From: Aquisphaera insulae
GTDB lineage: Bacteria > Planctomycetota > Planctomycetia > Isosphaerales > Isosphaeraceae
Direction of reading: 5' to 3'
Assembly (NCBI RefSeq): GCF_011064615.1
Contig: NZ_JAALJH010000048.1
Location: 1-64,000 of the forward strand
DNA length: 64,000 bases
The notes below the pieces were generated by a model that worked only from the letters and a program-made list of their open reading frames with translations, was not told where the DNA came from and ran no database searches. Position 1 is the stretch's first letter; the number at the start of each line of letters is the position of its first letter. A program made the position numbers and the translations under genes. Below, piece after piece: positions 51,370 to 61,500 of the stretch.

Positions 51370-52413
51370 ATGCGATTGTGGAATGTCTGTGGAGTCGTGG
51401 GATGCCTGGGAATGGTTCTTGGGCTGGGTGCGCCGCCGGCCCGGGCGCAGCAATCGGCCAGGCCGCCCATTGAGCCGGTGGAGTTGAAGGGGCGCCTCCA
51501 GGGAACGATCAACGGTGACAGCAGCAACAACCAGGTCACGGCCTGGTTCGTGCCAAACGCGGCCGCAGCCCTCGCCGGCCCGTCGATCCAGCTCCTGCCC
51601 GCGGACGACGCCACGCGGGCCCAGCTCAAGCTGCCGGACGGCCGGGGCCTCATCGTCACCGCGGTCCCTCCCGCCAGCGCGACCGGGGTCCAGAAGGATG
51701 ACATCCTGCTCCTCATCGACGACACCCCGCTCGCGAAGCCCCAGGACCTGGAGGCCCGCCTGAAGGCTGCGGGAGAGAAGACGCTCAGGCTGGACATCCT
51801 GCACGAAGGCAAGCCGAAGTCGCTGACGATCCGACCGTTGGTCGTCGCCACGTTCGAGGAGGTCCGACCGGCGCCTTCGGCCTACTGGATCGGCGTGCGG
51901 GTGACGCCGGCGAGCCCCGCACTCCGGAGCCAGCTCGGCCTGGAGGCGGATGGCCTCATCGTCGCCGAGGTCCTCAAGGAAGGCCCGGCGGTGAAAGCGG
52001 GCCTCCAGGCCCATGACCTCCTGCTCAAATTGGAAGGGCAGCCGCTCAAAGATCAGGCCCAGCTCACGGGCCTGGTGCAGAAGAGCGGCGGCAAGCCCCT
52101 GAAGCTGGATATCCTCCGTGCGGGCAAGCCCGTGCAGCTCGAGCTGACTCCGGAGCCCCGCAAGGACGAGAACGCGCAAACGACCAACTCGGAGCTGATC
52201 TACCAGGCGCTCGTCACCCACCCCGGCACGGTCTTCTCGGGACAGGGCCAGGATTTCTTCCTCAGCCTCGCCCCGGGCCAGGAGACGAACCGGTTCCAGA
52301 CCGTCTTACAGGCGCCTCCCGCGGATCAACGGATCGACGCGCTCGCCGCCCAGGTGAAGGAATTGCAGAAGGCCGTGGAAGAATTGACCAAGGCGATCAA
52401 GGATCGCAAGTGA
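51370..52413 (+). CDS. Secreted double-PDZ protein
   Basis: This is a 347-residue exported protein with a GAAAGGA site and signal peptide MRLWNVCGVVGCLGMVLGLG. Two PDZ domains are visible, at about 70-155 (RGLIVTAVPPASATGVQKDD) and 170-265 (DGLIVAEVLKEGPAVKAGLQ). A short coiled-coil end follows (IDALAAQVKELQKAVEELTK). There is no protease domain, so it is likely a scaffold or sensor. It lies 140 nt behind the anti-sigma gene, suggesting a sigma/anti-sigma/PDZ envelope-stress-type unit without its own protease. Confidence 0.85.
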   Translation: MRLWNVCGVVGCLGMVLGLGAPPARAQQSARPPIEPVELKGRLQGTINGDSSNNQVTAWFVPNAAAALAGPSIQLLPADDATRAQLKLPDGRGLIVTAVPPASATGVQKDDILLLIDDTPLAKPQDLEARLKAAGEKTLRLDILHEGKPKSLTIRPLVVATFEEVRPAPSAYWIGVRVTPASPALRSQLGLEADGLIVAEVLKEGPAVKAGLQAHDLLLKLEGQPLKDQAQLTGLVQKSGGKPLKLDILRAGKPVQLELTPEPRKDENAQTTNSELIYQALVTHPGTVFSGQGQDFFLSLAPGQETNRFQTVLQAPPADQRIDALAAQVKELQKAVEELTKAIKDRK

Positions 52414-52435
52414 GCCACATGCCTTCGTGCGCAAG

Positions 52436-52483
52436 GAGACGGGCGGCCCCCGGAGAGAAATGCTCCGGGGGTCCGCCCGTCTC
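52436..52483. terminator. Strong hairpin terminator between convergent genes
   Basis: GAGACGGGCGGCCCCCGGAG pairs with CTCCGGGGGTCCGCCCGTCTC over a 7-nt loop, with a single bulged base. It follows the PDZ gene stop by 22 nt and precedes the 3' end of the ABC transporter gene (52520) by 36 nt, so it can serve both strands. The U-tract is weak. Confidence 0.85.
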
Positions 52484-52519
52484 GCGTTTCGAATCAGACG
52501 CCGAGATGTCCGGGCCCAC

Positions 52520-54484
52520 TCAATGATGGGCCAGGGCGAGCTCGCCTTCCTCCTCATGCTCGTGGTCGAACGCGAACTCGAGCGGGTTGCCCATGGCCAG
52601 GGCGAACTCGTGGTCGACATCGTGCTCGCCTTCCAAGGCCGGCTGGGCAACCGGCTCGACGTTGCCGCCGGCGGAGCGGACGAGCTCGGCGAAGGCGCCG
52701 TCCTTCTGGAGGAGGTCGCCATAGGAGCCGGACTCGACGACACGACCCTCCTCGAAGACGAGGATGCGGTCGGTGTCCAGCAGGGTCGTCAGCCGGTGGG
52801 CGACCAGGATCACGGTGTGCCGGCCGCGGGCGGCGTCGATGGCCTCCTGGATCTTCTTCTCGCTGATGTTGTCGAGCGCGCTCGTGCCCTCGTCGAGGAT
52901 CAGGATCGGCGGGTTGCGGAGGAAGACCCTCGCCAGCGCGAGTCGCTGCCGCTGGCCGCCGGAGAGGTTCTGGCCGCGTTCGGCGACCCGGGCCCGGTAG
53001 CCGCCGGGCATGCTCAGGATCTCATCGTGAATGCACGCCAGCCGGGCGGCCTCGCGGATGCTCTCCGGCGTGGCCCCCTTGCTGCCGTAGGCGATGTTGG
53101 CCTCGATGGTCCCGGAGAAGACGAACGGATTCTGGCCGACGTAGCCGATCATCCGGCCGATCGACTCGCGGGAGACGCTCTCCAGCGGGACGCCGCCGAG
53201 CATGGCCGAGCCTCCGGTCGGATGGACCAGCCGCATCAGGGCGCGGAGCCACGTGGTCTTGCCGCAGCCGGAACGGCCGGCGACGCCGATCGTCTCGCCG
53301 TGGCGGATGGTCATGTCCAGGTCGTGGAGCGCCGGGCGGGAATGCTCGGAGCGGCCCGGGTAGGCCACGGTCAGGCCGTCGGCCGTGAACACCGGCTGGC
53401 CGATCTCGAGCGCGGGCTCGAGCGGGTGGGCCGGGTTGAAGGACCGGTCGACCGGGGTGCGGAGGAGGTCGATCAGGTCGCCGATCCGGAGGCTGCTCTC
53501 GTGGGCCTCGTCGATGAACCGGTGGACCTCGTTGAGCGGGCACATGACGTTCAGGTAGAGCATGGAGAACGTCACGATGTCGCCGAACGCGATCCGGCCG
53601 TTCACGAACAGGTAGACCGCGAACGCCAGCACCAGGATATGGAAGAGGCCCTCGTTGAGCGCCTTGCCGGAGCCGAACAGGGACATCTCGAAGTGGTGGC
53701 GGATCTCCCGGGACCGCATCCGCTCCGCCGTCTTCGCCACCCGGCGGGTCTCGCGGCGGTGGGTGTTGGCGGCGCGGACGTAGTCGATGCCGCCGAGGAG
53801 CTCCACCACGGTCCCGTCCATCCGCTCGCGGGTCCGGAGCAGGTCCAGGCGGATCCCCTTCTGGGTGATGAGCTGGCAGATCGTGAGGATGAGCGAGATC
53901 GGGATCACGCCGGCCATCACCAGCGCGACCCTCGGCTGCTTGGAGAGCACGGCGGAGATCGCCAGGGCCCCCGTCATGAGCGCCGGGACGAAGTCCAGGA
54001 AGCTGATCCGGAGGAACCGGACGAAGCCGTCGGCGCTGCGGTTGATCCGCCCGTAGAGGCCGCCGACCTGATCCTGGGCCAGGGTGGAGAGGTCCACCTT
54101 CATCAGGTGGCCGATGAGCCGGACGGTCATGTCGCGGTTGATCCGCGTGCAGGTGTTCTCCACCAGGTAGCGGCGGAGGACGTTCATCGATTCCCGCGTC
54201 AGGTAGGCCAGGCCGATGAGCCCCAGATAGAAGGCGGCGACGCGGAGGATCGCCTCTCGCGTCAGGCCGGCGGTGTTCCGGGGATCCACGGAGTCCACCA
54301 GCAGGCCCGTGCCGACCGCGATCGCCGTGCCCCCCGCGCTGGCGAGGAACATCACCAGGAGCGCGCCGCCGAGCGCCCAGCGGTGCCGGGACGGCACCAG
54401 CCTCCAGACCTGCCGGCCCCGCCGGCCGATCTGGCCCAGCTCACGGCCGACCTCGCGCAATCGTCCCGTCCAGCTCGGAACCAT
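52520..54484 (-). CDS. ABC exporter (fused permease and ATPase)
   Basis: This is a 654-residue half-transporter. Residues about 35-340 form the six-helix exporter domain (ALGGALLVMFLASAGGTAIA, FHILVLAFAVYLFVNGRIAF). The ATPase has Walker A GRSGCGKTT near 400, Q-loop GYVGQNPFVFSG, signature LSGGQRQRLALAR near 505, Walker B ILILDEGTSALD near 525 and the H-switch VAHRLTT. The C-terminal tail is acidic with a His/Glu-rich end (FDHEHEEEGELALAHH), which is unusual and could bind metal. Probably exports lipids, peptides or polysaccharide. The start at 54484 is likely. Single-gene unit. Confidence 0.92.
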   Translation of the reverse strand: MVPSWTGRLREVGRELGQIGRRGRQVWRLVPSRHRWALGGALLVMFLASAGGTAIAVGTGLLVDSVDPRNTAGLTREAILRVAAFYLGLIGLAYLTRESMNVLRRYLVENTCTRINRDMTVRLIGHLMKVDLSTLAQDQVGGLYGRINRSADGFVRFLRISFLDFVPALMTGALAISAVLSKQPRVALVMAGVIPISLILTICQLITQKGIRLDLLRTRERMDGTVVELLGGIDYVRAANTHRRETRRVAKTAERMRSREIRHHFEMSLFGSGKALNEGLFHILVLAFAVYLFVNGRIAFGDIVTFSMLYLNVMCPLNEVHRFIDEAHESSLRIGDLIDLLRTPVDRSFNPAHPLEPALEIGQPVFTADGLTVAYPGRSEHSRPALHDLDMTIRHGETIGVAGRSGCGKTTWLRALMRLVHPTGGSAMLGGVPLESVSRESIGRMIGYVGQNPFVFSGTIEANIAYGSKGATPESIREAARLACIHDEILSMPGGYRARVAERGQNLSGGQRQRLALARVFLRNPPILILDEGTSALDNISEKKIQEAIDAARGRHTVILVAHRLTTLLDTDRILVFEEGRVVESGSYGDLLQKDGAFAELVRSAGGNVEPVAQPALEGEHDVDHEFALAMGNPLEFAFDHEHEEEGELALAHH

Positions 54485-55041
54485 TCTCTTCCCCCCCCGC
54501 GGAGGCCATTCGGCCCCCTCCGCTTCGATACCCTCGCCCCGATTCTGACCCGCCCCGACTCACTTCACCTCGAATCCTTGCCGCGACGTCCGACCGAGAT
54601 CCGTTCCGTCTCGACTCGCCCGGCCCGCCCGGCCGGGCTCATCCTGCGCGACTAACACCCCGCGTCATCACGGGACCTTCTCGAAGGATCGGAGAGGAGG
54701 ATAGGAAGCGAAGAGGGCGGACGACACGGCCCGCCCTCATTGCGTCTCCAGAATAGTACGTAGATTCCGCCGCGGATTTTGGGGCGATTTTCTTTTTTTT
54801 CCCGTCCCCACGCGGACGCCCTTTTTTTCGTATCAAGTGAGGAATAGAGAGGACGCCGGTGAGCATCTCGTACGGAAGACCTCTCGCGGTCCTACCGCAG
54901 GGGCAAGCCCTTCAGTGGATGGCCTCATGATTCGGGTCGTCCGTCGGGAAATACCTCGGGCCTCCGTTCCGGCGCAGTTCTTGCAGCATATCTCGGTCGT
55001 TGGACCGACCCCACAGGACAGGATATAAAGGATTCACATCC
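54485..55041. other. Intergenic region with T-rich tracts
   Basis: No convincing gene is seen in these 557 nt, except the leader of the small ORF at 55042. Two T-rich tracts (GATTTTCTTTTTTTTTCCCG near 54788 and CCCTTTTTTTCGTATC near 54821) stand out in this GC-rich DNA and may mark a promoter or a terminator region. The right end holds the ribosome site AAAGGA of the small ORF. Confidence 0.5.
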
Positions 55042-55293
55042 ATGATTCCGAGTGACAGTGTGATGCCCGCCCCCTCGCGAAGTCCGGTCTCCGCCCGCCC
55101 CGCGCGGCCGCGTCCCCGGACCGAGGCGATGGACCGGCCGCCCCTGATCGCCCGCGACGAGGCCCTGGTCGTCGATGAACGCTCCTCGCTTCGACCCGCC
55201 CAGGTGGTGGAGACCAAGCTCACCCGGGTCCTCAGGGACGCCTCGCTGCCGATCAGCCATCTCCAGATGCGCGGCCTGCTTCGCAGCCGGTAG
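55042..55293 (+). CDS. Small hypothetical protein
   Basis: This is an 83-codon frame from ATG at 55042 with AAAGGA about 9 nt upstream. The first half is Pro/Arg/Ser-rich (MPAPSRSPVSARPARPRPRT) and the second half a helical stretch (SSLRPAQVVETKLTRVLRDA, SLPISHLQMRGLLRSR). It may be a real small protein or a chance frame. It lies between the ABC exporter and the NdvB-like gene, transcribed away from the former. Confidence 0.4.
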   Translation: MIPSDSVMPAPSRSPVSARPARPRPRTEAMDRPPLIARDEALVVDERSSLRPAQVVETKLTRVLRDASLPISHLQMRGLLRSR

Positions 55294-55534
55294 CGTGCTT
55301 CCTCCTCGGCTCGACTGAAGCCCGACCGGACGACCCTCCCCTCCTCTCGATCCCGTCCCGGTCGCCTCCCGTCGCGATCCATCCTCCCCCGGGAGGAGCG
55401 ACGCCACCTCCAATGAAAGTTTCGCGAAGGTTTGACCTTCGTTGCACGCCCCCGGTGCGCCGGGAGCCGGCGAGGCCCGCCCCTCGGCGGGCAATCCTCC
55501 GCCGCCCGCTCGGACCGCCCCGGGTGATTGGCGA

Positions 55535-58500
55535 TCATCCCAGCGTCACGCGGACCTCGTGCCGCTTGCCATCGTCGGCCAGGAAGACATGGCCGTCCTG
55601 GCAAGAATTACCGTCGAGCGTGAGGGACACGACTCCCCGTTCCACACCACGCGGGTTCTCCACGATGATGTGATAGGTGGATGACCCGGATCGGTATTCA
55701 ACCTCGTAACGATCCCAGGACGCGGGGATGCATGGGGAGATTGCCAGGCGGTCGGCGGATCGCTCCAGGCCGAGGATGGATTCCAGGCCCGTCGTGTAGA
55801 GCCAGCCGGCGGCCCCCGTGTACCAGGTCCAGCCGCCGCGGCCCGCGTGGGGAGGCCGGCTGTAGACGTCGCCGGCCATGACGTAGGGCTCGACCGTGTA
55901 GGTTCGGGCGCCTCCCGGCGTGCTCGCGTGCTCGATCGGATTGATGAGCCGGAAGAGCTGATGGGCGCGCGTCCCTTCGCCAAGCTCGGCGAAGGCCTTC
56001 ACCACCCAGGCGGCGGCGTGGGTGTACTGGGCCCCGTTCTCGCGGATGCCCGGCAGGTAGCCCTTGATGTAACCGGGCTGGAGCGGGCCGTCCTCGAACG
56101 GGGGCGTGAGCAGGAGGATCAGCCCGGGATTCTCGCGGACGAGCCGGTCCAGGACGGATTGCATCGCCGTGCGGACGCGCCCCGGATCCGCCCCCGCGAG
56201 CGCGCTCCACGACTGGGCGATGGAGTCGATCTGGCATTCCTCCGAGAGGGCCGAGCCCAGGGGCGCGCCGTCGTCGGTGAAGGCGCGGAGATACCACGAG
56301 CCGTCCCAGGCGTGGGCCTCCGCCGCGGCGAGGAGGGCCCCGGCCTGTTCGCGACACCGGCCGGCGCGGGCCGAGTCGCCGCGGGCCTCGGCCATCGGGG
56401 CGAAATCGCGGAGGCAAGCCGAGAGGAACCACGCGAGCCAGACGCTCTCGCCGCGGCCCTCGACCCCCACCCGGTTCATGCCGTCGTTCCAGTCGCCGGA
56501 GCTCATCAGGGGGAGGCCGTGGCGTCCCAGGCTGGTCCCCCGGTCGAGCGCCCGGAGGCAATGCTCGTAGAGCGGCCCCGGCTCGCCGGCGTCGGCCGGC
56601 TCCAGGTACTGGTCCGCCTGGCCCGCTTTCAACTCCGGCGCGGAGAGGAACGGGACGACCTCATCCAGGATCGCCAGGTCGCCCGTGGCCCGGACGTAGT
56701 GCGACGTCACGAACGGGAGCCAGAGCAGGTCGTCGGAGATCCTGGTGCGGACGCCCCGGCCCGCCGGGGGATGCCACCAGTGCTGCACGTCCCCCTCGAC
56801 GAACTGGCGCGACGCCGCCCGCAGGATCTGCTCGCGGGCCAGCTCCGGCGCGGCGTGGAGCACGGCCAGCACGTCCTGGAGCTGGTCGCGGAACCCGAAG
56901 GCGCCGCCCGACTGGTAGAAGCCCGACCGGGCGAAGAGCCGGCAGGCGACGGCCTGGTAGAGGAGCCAGCGGTTCATCATCAGGTCGAAGGCCGGGTCCG
57001 GGGTGCGGACCCTCGCCGCGGCGAGGATCTCCGACCAGCGGGCGGACGCGGCCGAGATCGCGCGGCCGACCTCGGCCGGATCCCAGTAGCGGCGGACCAG
57101 CACGCGGGCGGCCTCCGCGTCGTCCGCCTCGCCCAGCAGGAAGGTCAGCTCGACGGATTCGCCCGGCGGGACCTCCACGGTCGCCTGGATCGCCGCGCAC
57201 GGGTCGATCGCCGGCCCGGTCCGGCCGGAGAGGCTGGCCCTCCCGAGCGCGGCGGGGGCGGCGGGCGAGCCGTGCCGGCCGAGGAACTCCGCGCGGTCGG
57301 CGGTGACGCCGCGCGGCCGATGATTGACGTCGGCGAAGGCCACCCGCCCGGAGTAGTCCTCGCGGAAGGCGTTGCGGGCGAGCAGGGCCCCGGTGTCGGG
57401 ATCGAGCTCGGTCACGACGTGGGGCGCGGCGAACGTGCGGTTGGGGCCGAGCACCCACTCGGCGAAGAAGGTGACCGAGAGGGTCCGCGGCCGGCCGCCC
57501 GGGTTCTTCAGGCGGAGCCGCATCAGCTTGACCGGGTCGGACGGGGGCACGGCCAGGCAGAGCTCGTGCTCGATGCCGTGGGCGTTGCGGAGGAAGGTCG
57601 TCGTCCCCGGCCCGTGGCGGACGACCGTCGGGGCGTCCGAGGGGATGGGGAGCGGGGTGGGGCACCAGGCCTCGCCGGTCTCCTCGTCGCGGACGTAGAG
57701 GACCTCGCCGGGCGGGTCCAGGACCGGGTCGTTGCTCCAGGGGGTCAGGCGGTTGGTCTGGCTGTTCCCCGCCCAGGTGAAACCCGCGCCGGACTCCGAG
57801 ACGAGGAAGCCGAACTCCGGATTGGCGATCACGTTGACCCAGGGGGCCGGCGGCAGGGCCGGCCGGGCGGCGGCGGCGGGCTCGATGAGCATGACGTAGT
57901 CGCGTCCGTCCTCGGAGAAGCCGCCGAAACCGTTGGCGAAGGCCAGGGGGCCGGCCTCCGGCGGCGACTGGGGCGGCCGGTCCGGGATCGGACCGGAGGG
58001 CTCGAAGTGCTCCGGCAAGGCGCGGGTCCAGTCGACCCGCTCGAGCTGGCCGGCGAGCGCGCCGCGGGCCCCGTCGAACGTGACGCGGGCGGCGGCCTCC
58101 AGGGTCGCGGCCTCGCGTTCGGTCAGGTGGTCGCGGCGGAGGACCATGACGCCGCCGGGGGCGTTCATCAGCTCGCCGCCGCCGGCCTCCTTGACCAGGA
58201 CCTCGATATGCTCGCCCAGCACCTCCGCCTCGCCGGACCGCTCCTCGTTGATGACGACGAGGTCGGATTCCAGGCCGCGGTCGCGGAGGAAGGCGTGCGC
58301 GGCCAGGAGCTGCCGCAGCAGCGTGAGCTCGCCGGCCTCCGCCACGCGGACGAGCAGGATGGGGCGATGGATCGAGAGCCCATGATGCGTGAGGGTCGCG
58401 TAGCCGCCGCCGGGGCCCCCGGGCGGCCCGGAGCCCAGGGCGTGGCCCCGCAGGCCCGTCCCGGCGAAGAGGAGATGGCCGGCCAGCCGTTGGAACAGGT

Positions 58501-61500
58501 GCGCCTGCTCCGACGCGGCGCTGCCGTGGCCGTGCTCGACCTGGCGCTGGGCCCACGCCAGCTCGAAGGCGCGGGCGACGGCGCTGAGGCCGTGGTACTT
58601 GTCGGCCAGGGCCAGGGCCTCGTCGTGGGACTCGGCCATCGCCAGGGTGAAGCCGGCGACGGCGGAGTTCCCGGGCGCGATCCGGAACCGCCGCCGGAGG
58701 CTGAAGGCCGGGTCCAGCACGGGGCCCGTCGTCCCGGAGAGCGTCGCGCCCTCGTCCAGCGCCGCGGGGTCCGCCAGCGATCGCCCGCGGCCGATGAACC
58801 GCGCGCGGTCGGACTCGTGCTGGATCGGGCCGACGACCTCGCAGCCCGGCGCCGAGCGGTCCGACGCCATGACGTGCACGCCCCAGTGCGCACGCTCCCC
58901 GGGGGCCCTGGGCCGCCTGCGACAGAGCAGGGACTCGCTCGCCGCCACGTACTCGGTCTCGAGGAAGAGCTTGGCGAAGGCCGGGTGGGCCAGGTCCGAG
59001 CCCGGATCCGCCAGGACCGGCTCCATGTAGCTGGTCAGCTCGATCTCGCGGGGCGAGGGGCCGTGATTGGTCACGGTGATCCGGCGGACCTCCGCGGTCT
59101 GCTCGGGGGAGACGGTGACCTCCAGCAGGGTCTCGATCTCGCCGTCGCGGCGGCGGAAGGAGGCCTTGTCGGCCGAGAAGACCACCTCGTAGTCGTCCGC
59201 CGGCCTGCACACCGGCTGGTGCGCCGCCGACCACGTCGCGCCGGTGGACGCGTCGCGGACGTAGAAGAACTGCCCCCAGCGCTCGGACGTCGCGTCGGGC
59301 CTCCAGCGGACGACGTCCAGCCCGTTGCAGCGGCTGTAGCCGGAGCCGGCGTTGCTGATCATCACGTGATAACGCCCGGCGGAGAGGAGGTGAGTCCGCG
59401 GGCTCGCCGTGGCGGCGGACGTCAGCCGCCGGCTCAGGAGCGAGCCCTTCGATACCCCGCTCGGGCCGTCGCCCGCCGCGAACTCCTGGTCCTCGGCGGC
59501 GGCCGCGTGGCCGGCGGCCCTGGGGGGCTCGACGATGGGCGTCTCCGCGGGGATCCGCTCCTGGAGCAGCAGGTCGGCGGCCCGGACCGTCGGGTCGGCG
59601 TGGAACCGACGGGGCATGATCTCCTCGCGGACCACGTTGGTCAGCGCGACCAGGCTCATCCCCTGGTGGTGGGCCATGTAGGACCTCACGACGGCCGACG
59701 TCTGGCCGGCGTGGAGCCGCCCCGGCGTGAAGTCGATCGCCTCGTAGTAGCCGTAGGGCCCCTCGGCCCCCTCGCGGGTGAGCCGGCGGAGATTCGCCAG
59801 CGCCTCGCGGGGGGCGATCATCGTGGCCATGAGCGTGGCATAGGGGGCGACGACGCGATCCTCCTCGAGCCCGCGCTTGAGGCCCAGGCCGGGGACGCCG
59901 AAGGACTGGTAGCGGTAGTCGCCCTCGAGGTACTGCGCGGCGAAGGCGCTCTCGGAGACGCCCCAGGGGAGGCCGAGCTGGCGGCCGTACTCGATCTGGC
60001 GGGCCACGGCCGCGTCGACGGCCTCGGCCAGCAGCGTGCCGGGCAGGCTGCGGAGGAGGAGCCGGGGCATCAGGTACTCGAACATCGTCCCGCCCCAGGA
60101 GAGCAGCCCGGTCTTGCCGGCGACCCGGATGAACGGCCGGCCGAGCTGGAACCAGTGCTTCCGCGGGGCGTCGCCGCGGGCCACGGTCAGGTAGCTCGTC
60201 AGGCACGACTCGGAGGCGAGCAGGTCGTAGCAGGAGACGTCCAGCCGCCCCTGCGCGAGGTTCGCGCCGATGGCGTAGAGGTGACGCTCCGTCTTGTAGA
60301 GCGGCCGGAAGTCCATCGCCGCCGCGAGGGCGTCGGCGCGGCCGATCAGGCCGAGGAGGCGGTCTCGGAGGTCGTGCAGGTCGCCGGCCGCCGGGATCTT
60401 CGCGTCGCCGCCGGGCGCGGCCCCGAGCGCGGCAAGCTCCGCCCGACGCTCGGCGGCCAGGGACAGGAGCCGGTTCGCCCAGCGGGCGGGCGAGCCGGGA
60501 TCGTCGTCCCCGTCGCGGCCCGCGGCGAGTCGCGCCGCCAGCGCGGATGCCTCCTGCTCGAACCGGTCCAGCCACGAGGCCCATCCCGCGTCCGAAGGCT
60601 CCTCGCGGAGCAGGGCGTCGATCGCCGGCGCGAGCCCCGCGCGGTCGTCGCCGACGAGCCCGAACGTGTCGGCCAGGCCGGCCCTGAGGGAGGGGCCGAC
60701 GATCGGCTCGCGGAGCTTGTCCTTCAGGCCCTGCCTGAGGCCCACCAGGCAGCCCAGGAAGTTGCCGCTGTCCACCGTCGAGATGTACGCCGGCGGCAGC
60801 GACTGGAGGGTCTTCGTGTCGTACCAGTTGTGGAAGTGGCCCCAGTGCCGCTCCATCCGCTCGAGGGTGTCGAACGTCTTCTCCAGCCGGTCGGCCAGGC
60901 GGAGGAAGCCCAGGTAGCCGAGGTCGTGGGCCGCGAGCGTGGAGACCAGCAGCAGCCCCTGGTTCGTGGGCGAGGTCCGGTGTGCCACGCGGCCGTCGGG
61001 GACCTCCTGGTAGTTGTCCGGCGGCAGCCAGTGATCGGCCTCGCCGACGAACGTCTCGAAGAAGTTCCAGATCTTCCGCGCGATCCGCCGGAAGGCCACG
61101 CGGGCCTCGTCGGAGAGCGGATCCTCCACGATCGGCGTCGGCCGGCTCACCCACCAGGCGACCAGCGGCGCGGCCAGCCAGAGCAGCAGGAACGGAGCCG
61201 CGGCCCAGATGGCCGCGTGGTTCAGGAGTGCGATCGCCGCGGCGATCACCAGGGCCGTGGCCGGCGAGCCCCACATGCTCGCGGCGAAGTCGCGGATCCG
61301 GGCCCCGAGGCGGGCCTCCGTGGAGGCCGCGGTCTCCCACTCGAGCAGCCGCTCCCGCGAGGCGAACAGCCGCCAGAGCGTCCGGCCGATGGCGTCGCAG
61401 AGCAGGCGGGATTGGTCCGCCAGGAACGTCGCCGAAAGCAGCGCCTGGCCCGCCAGCGACGGCACGCTCTCCTTCCACGCCCTCAGCGGCGTCAGCTTGC

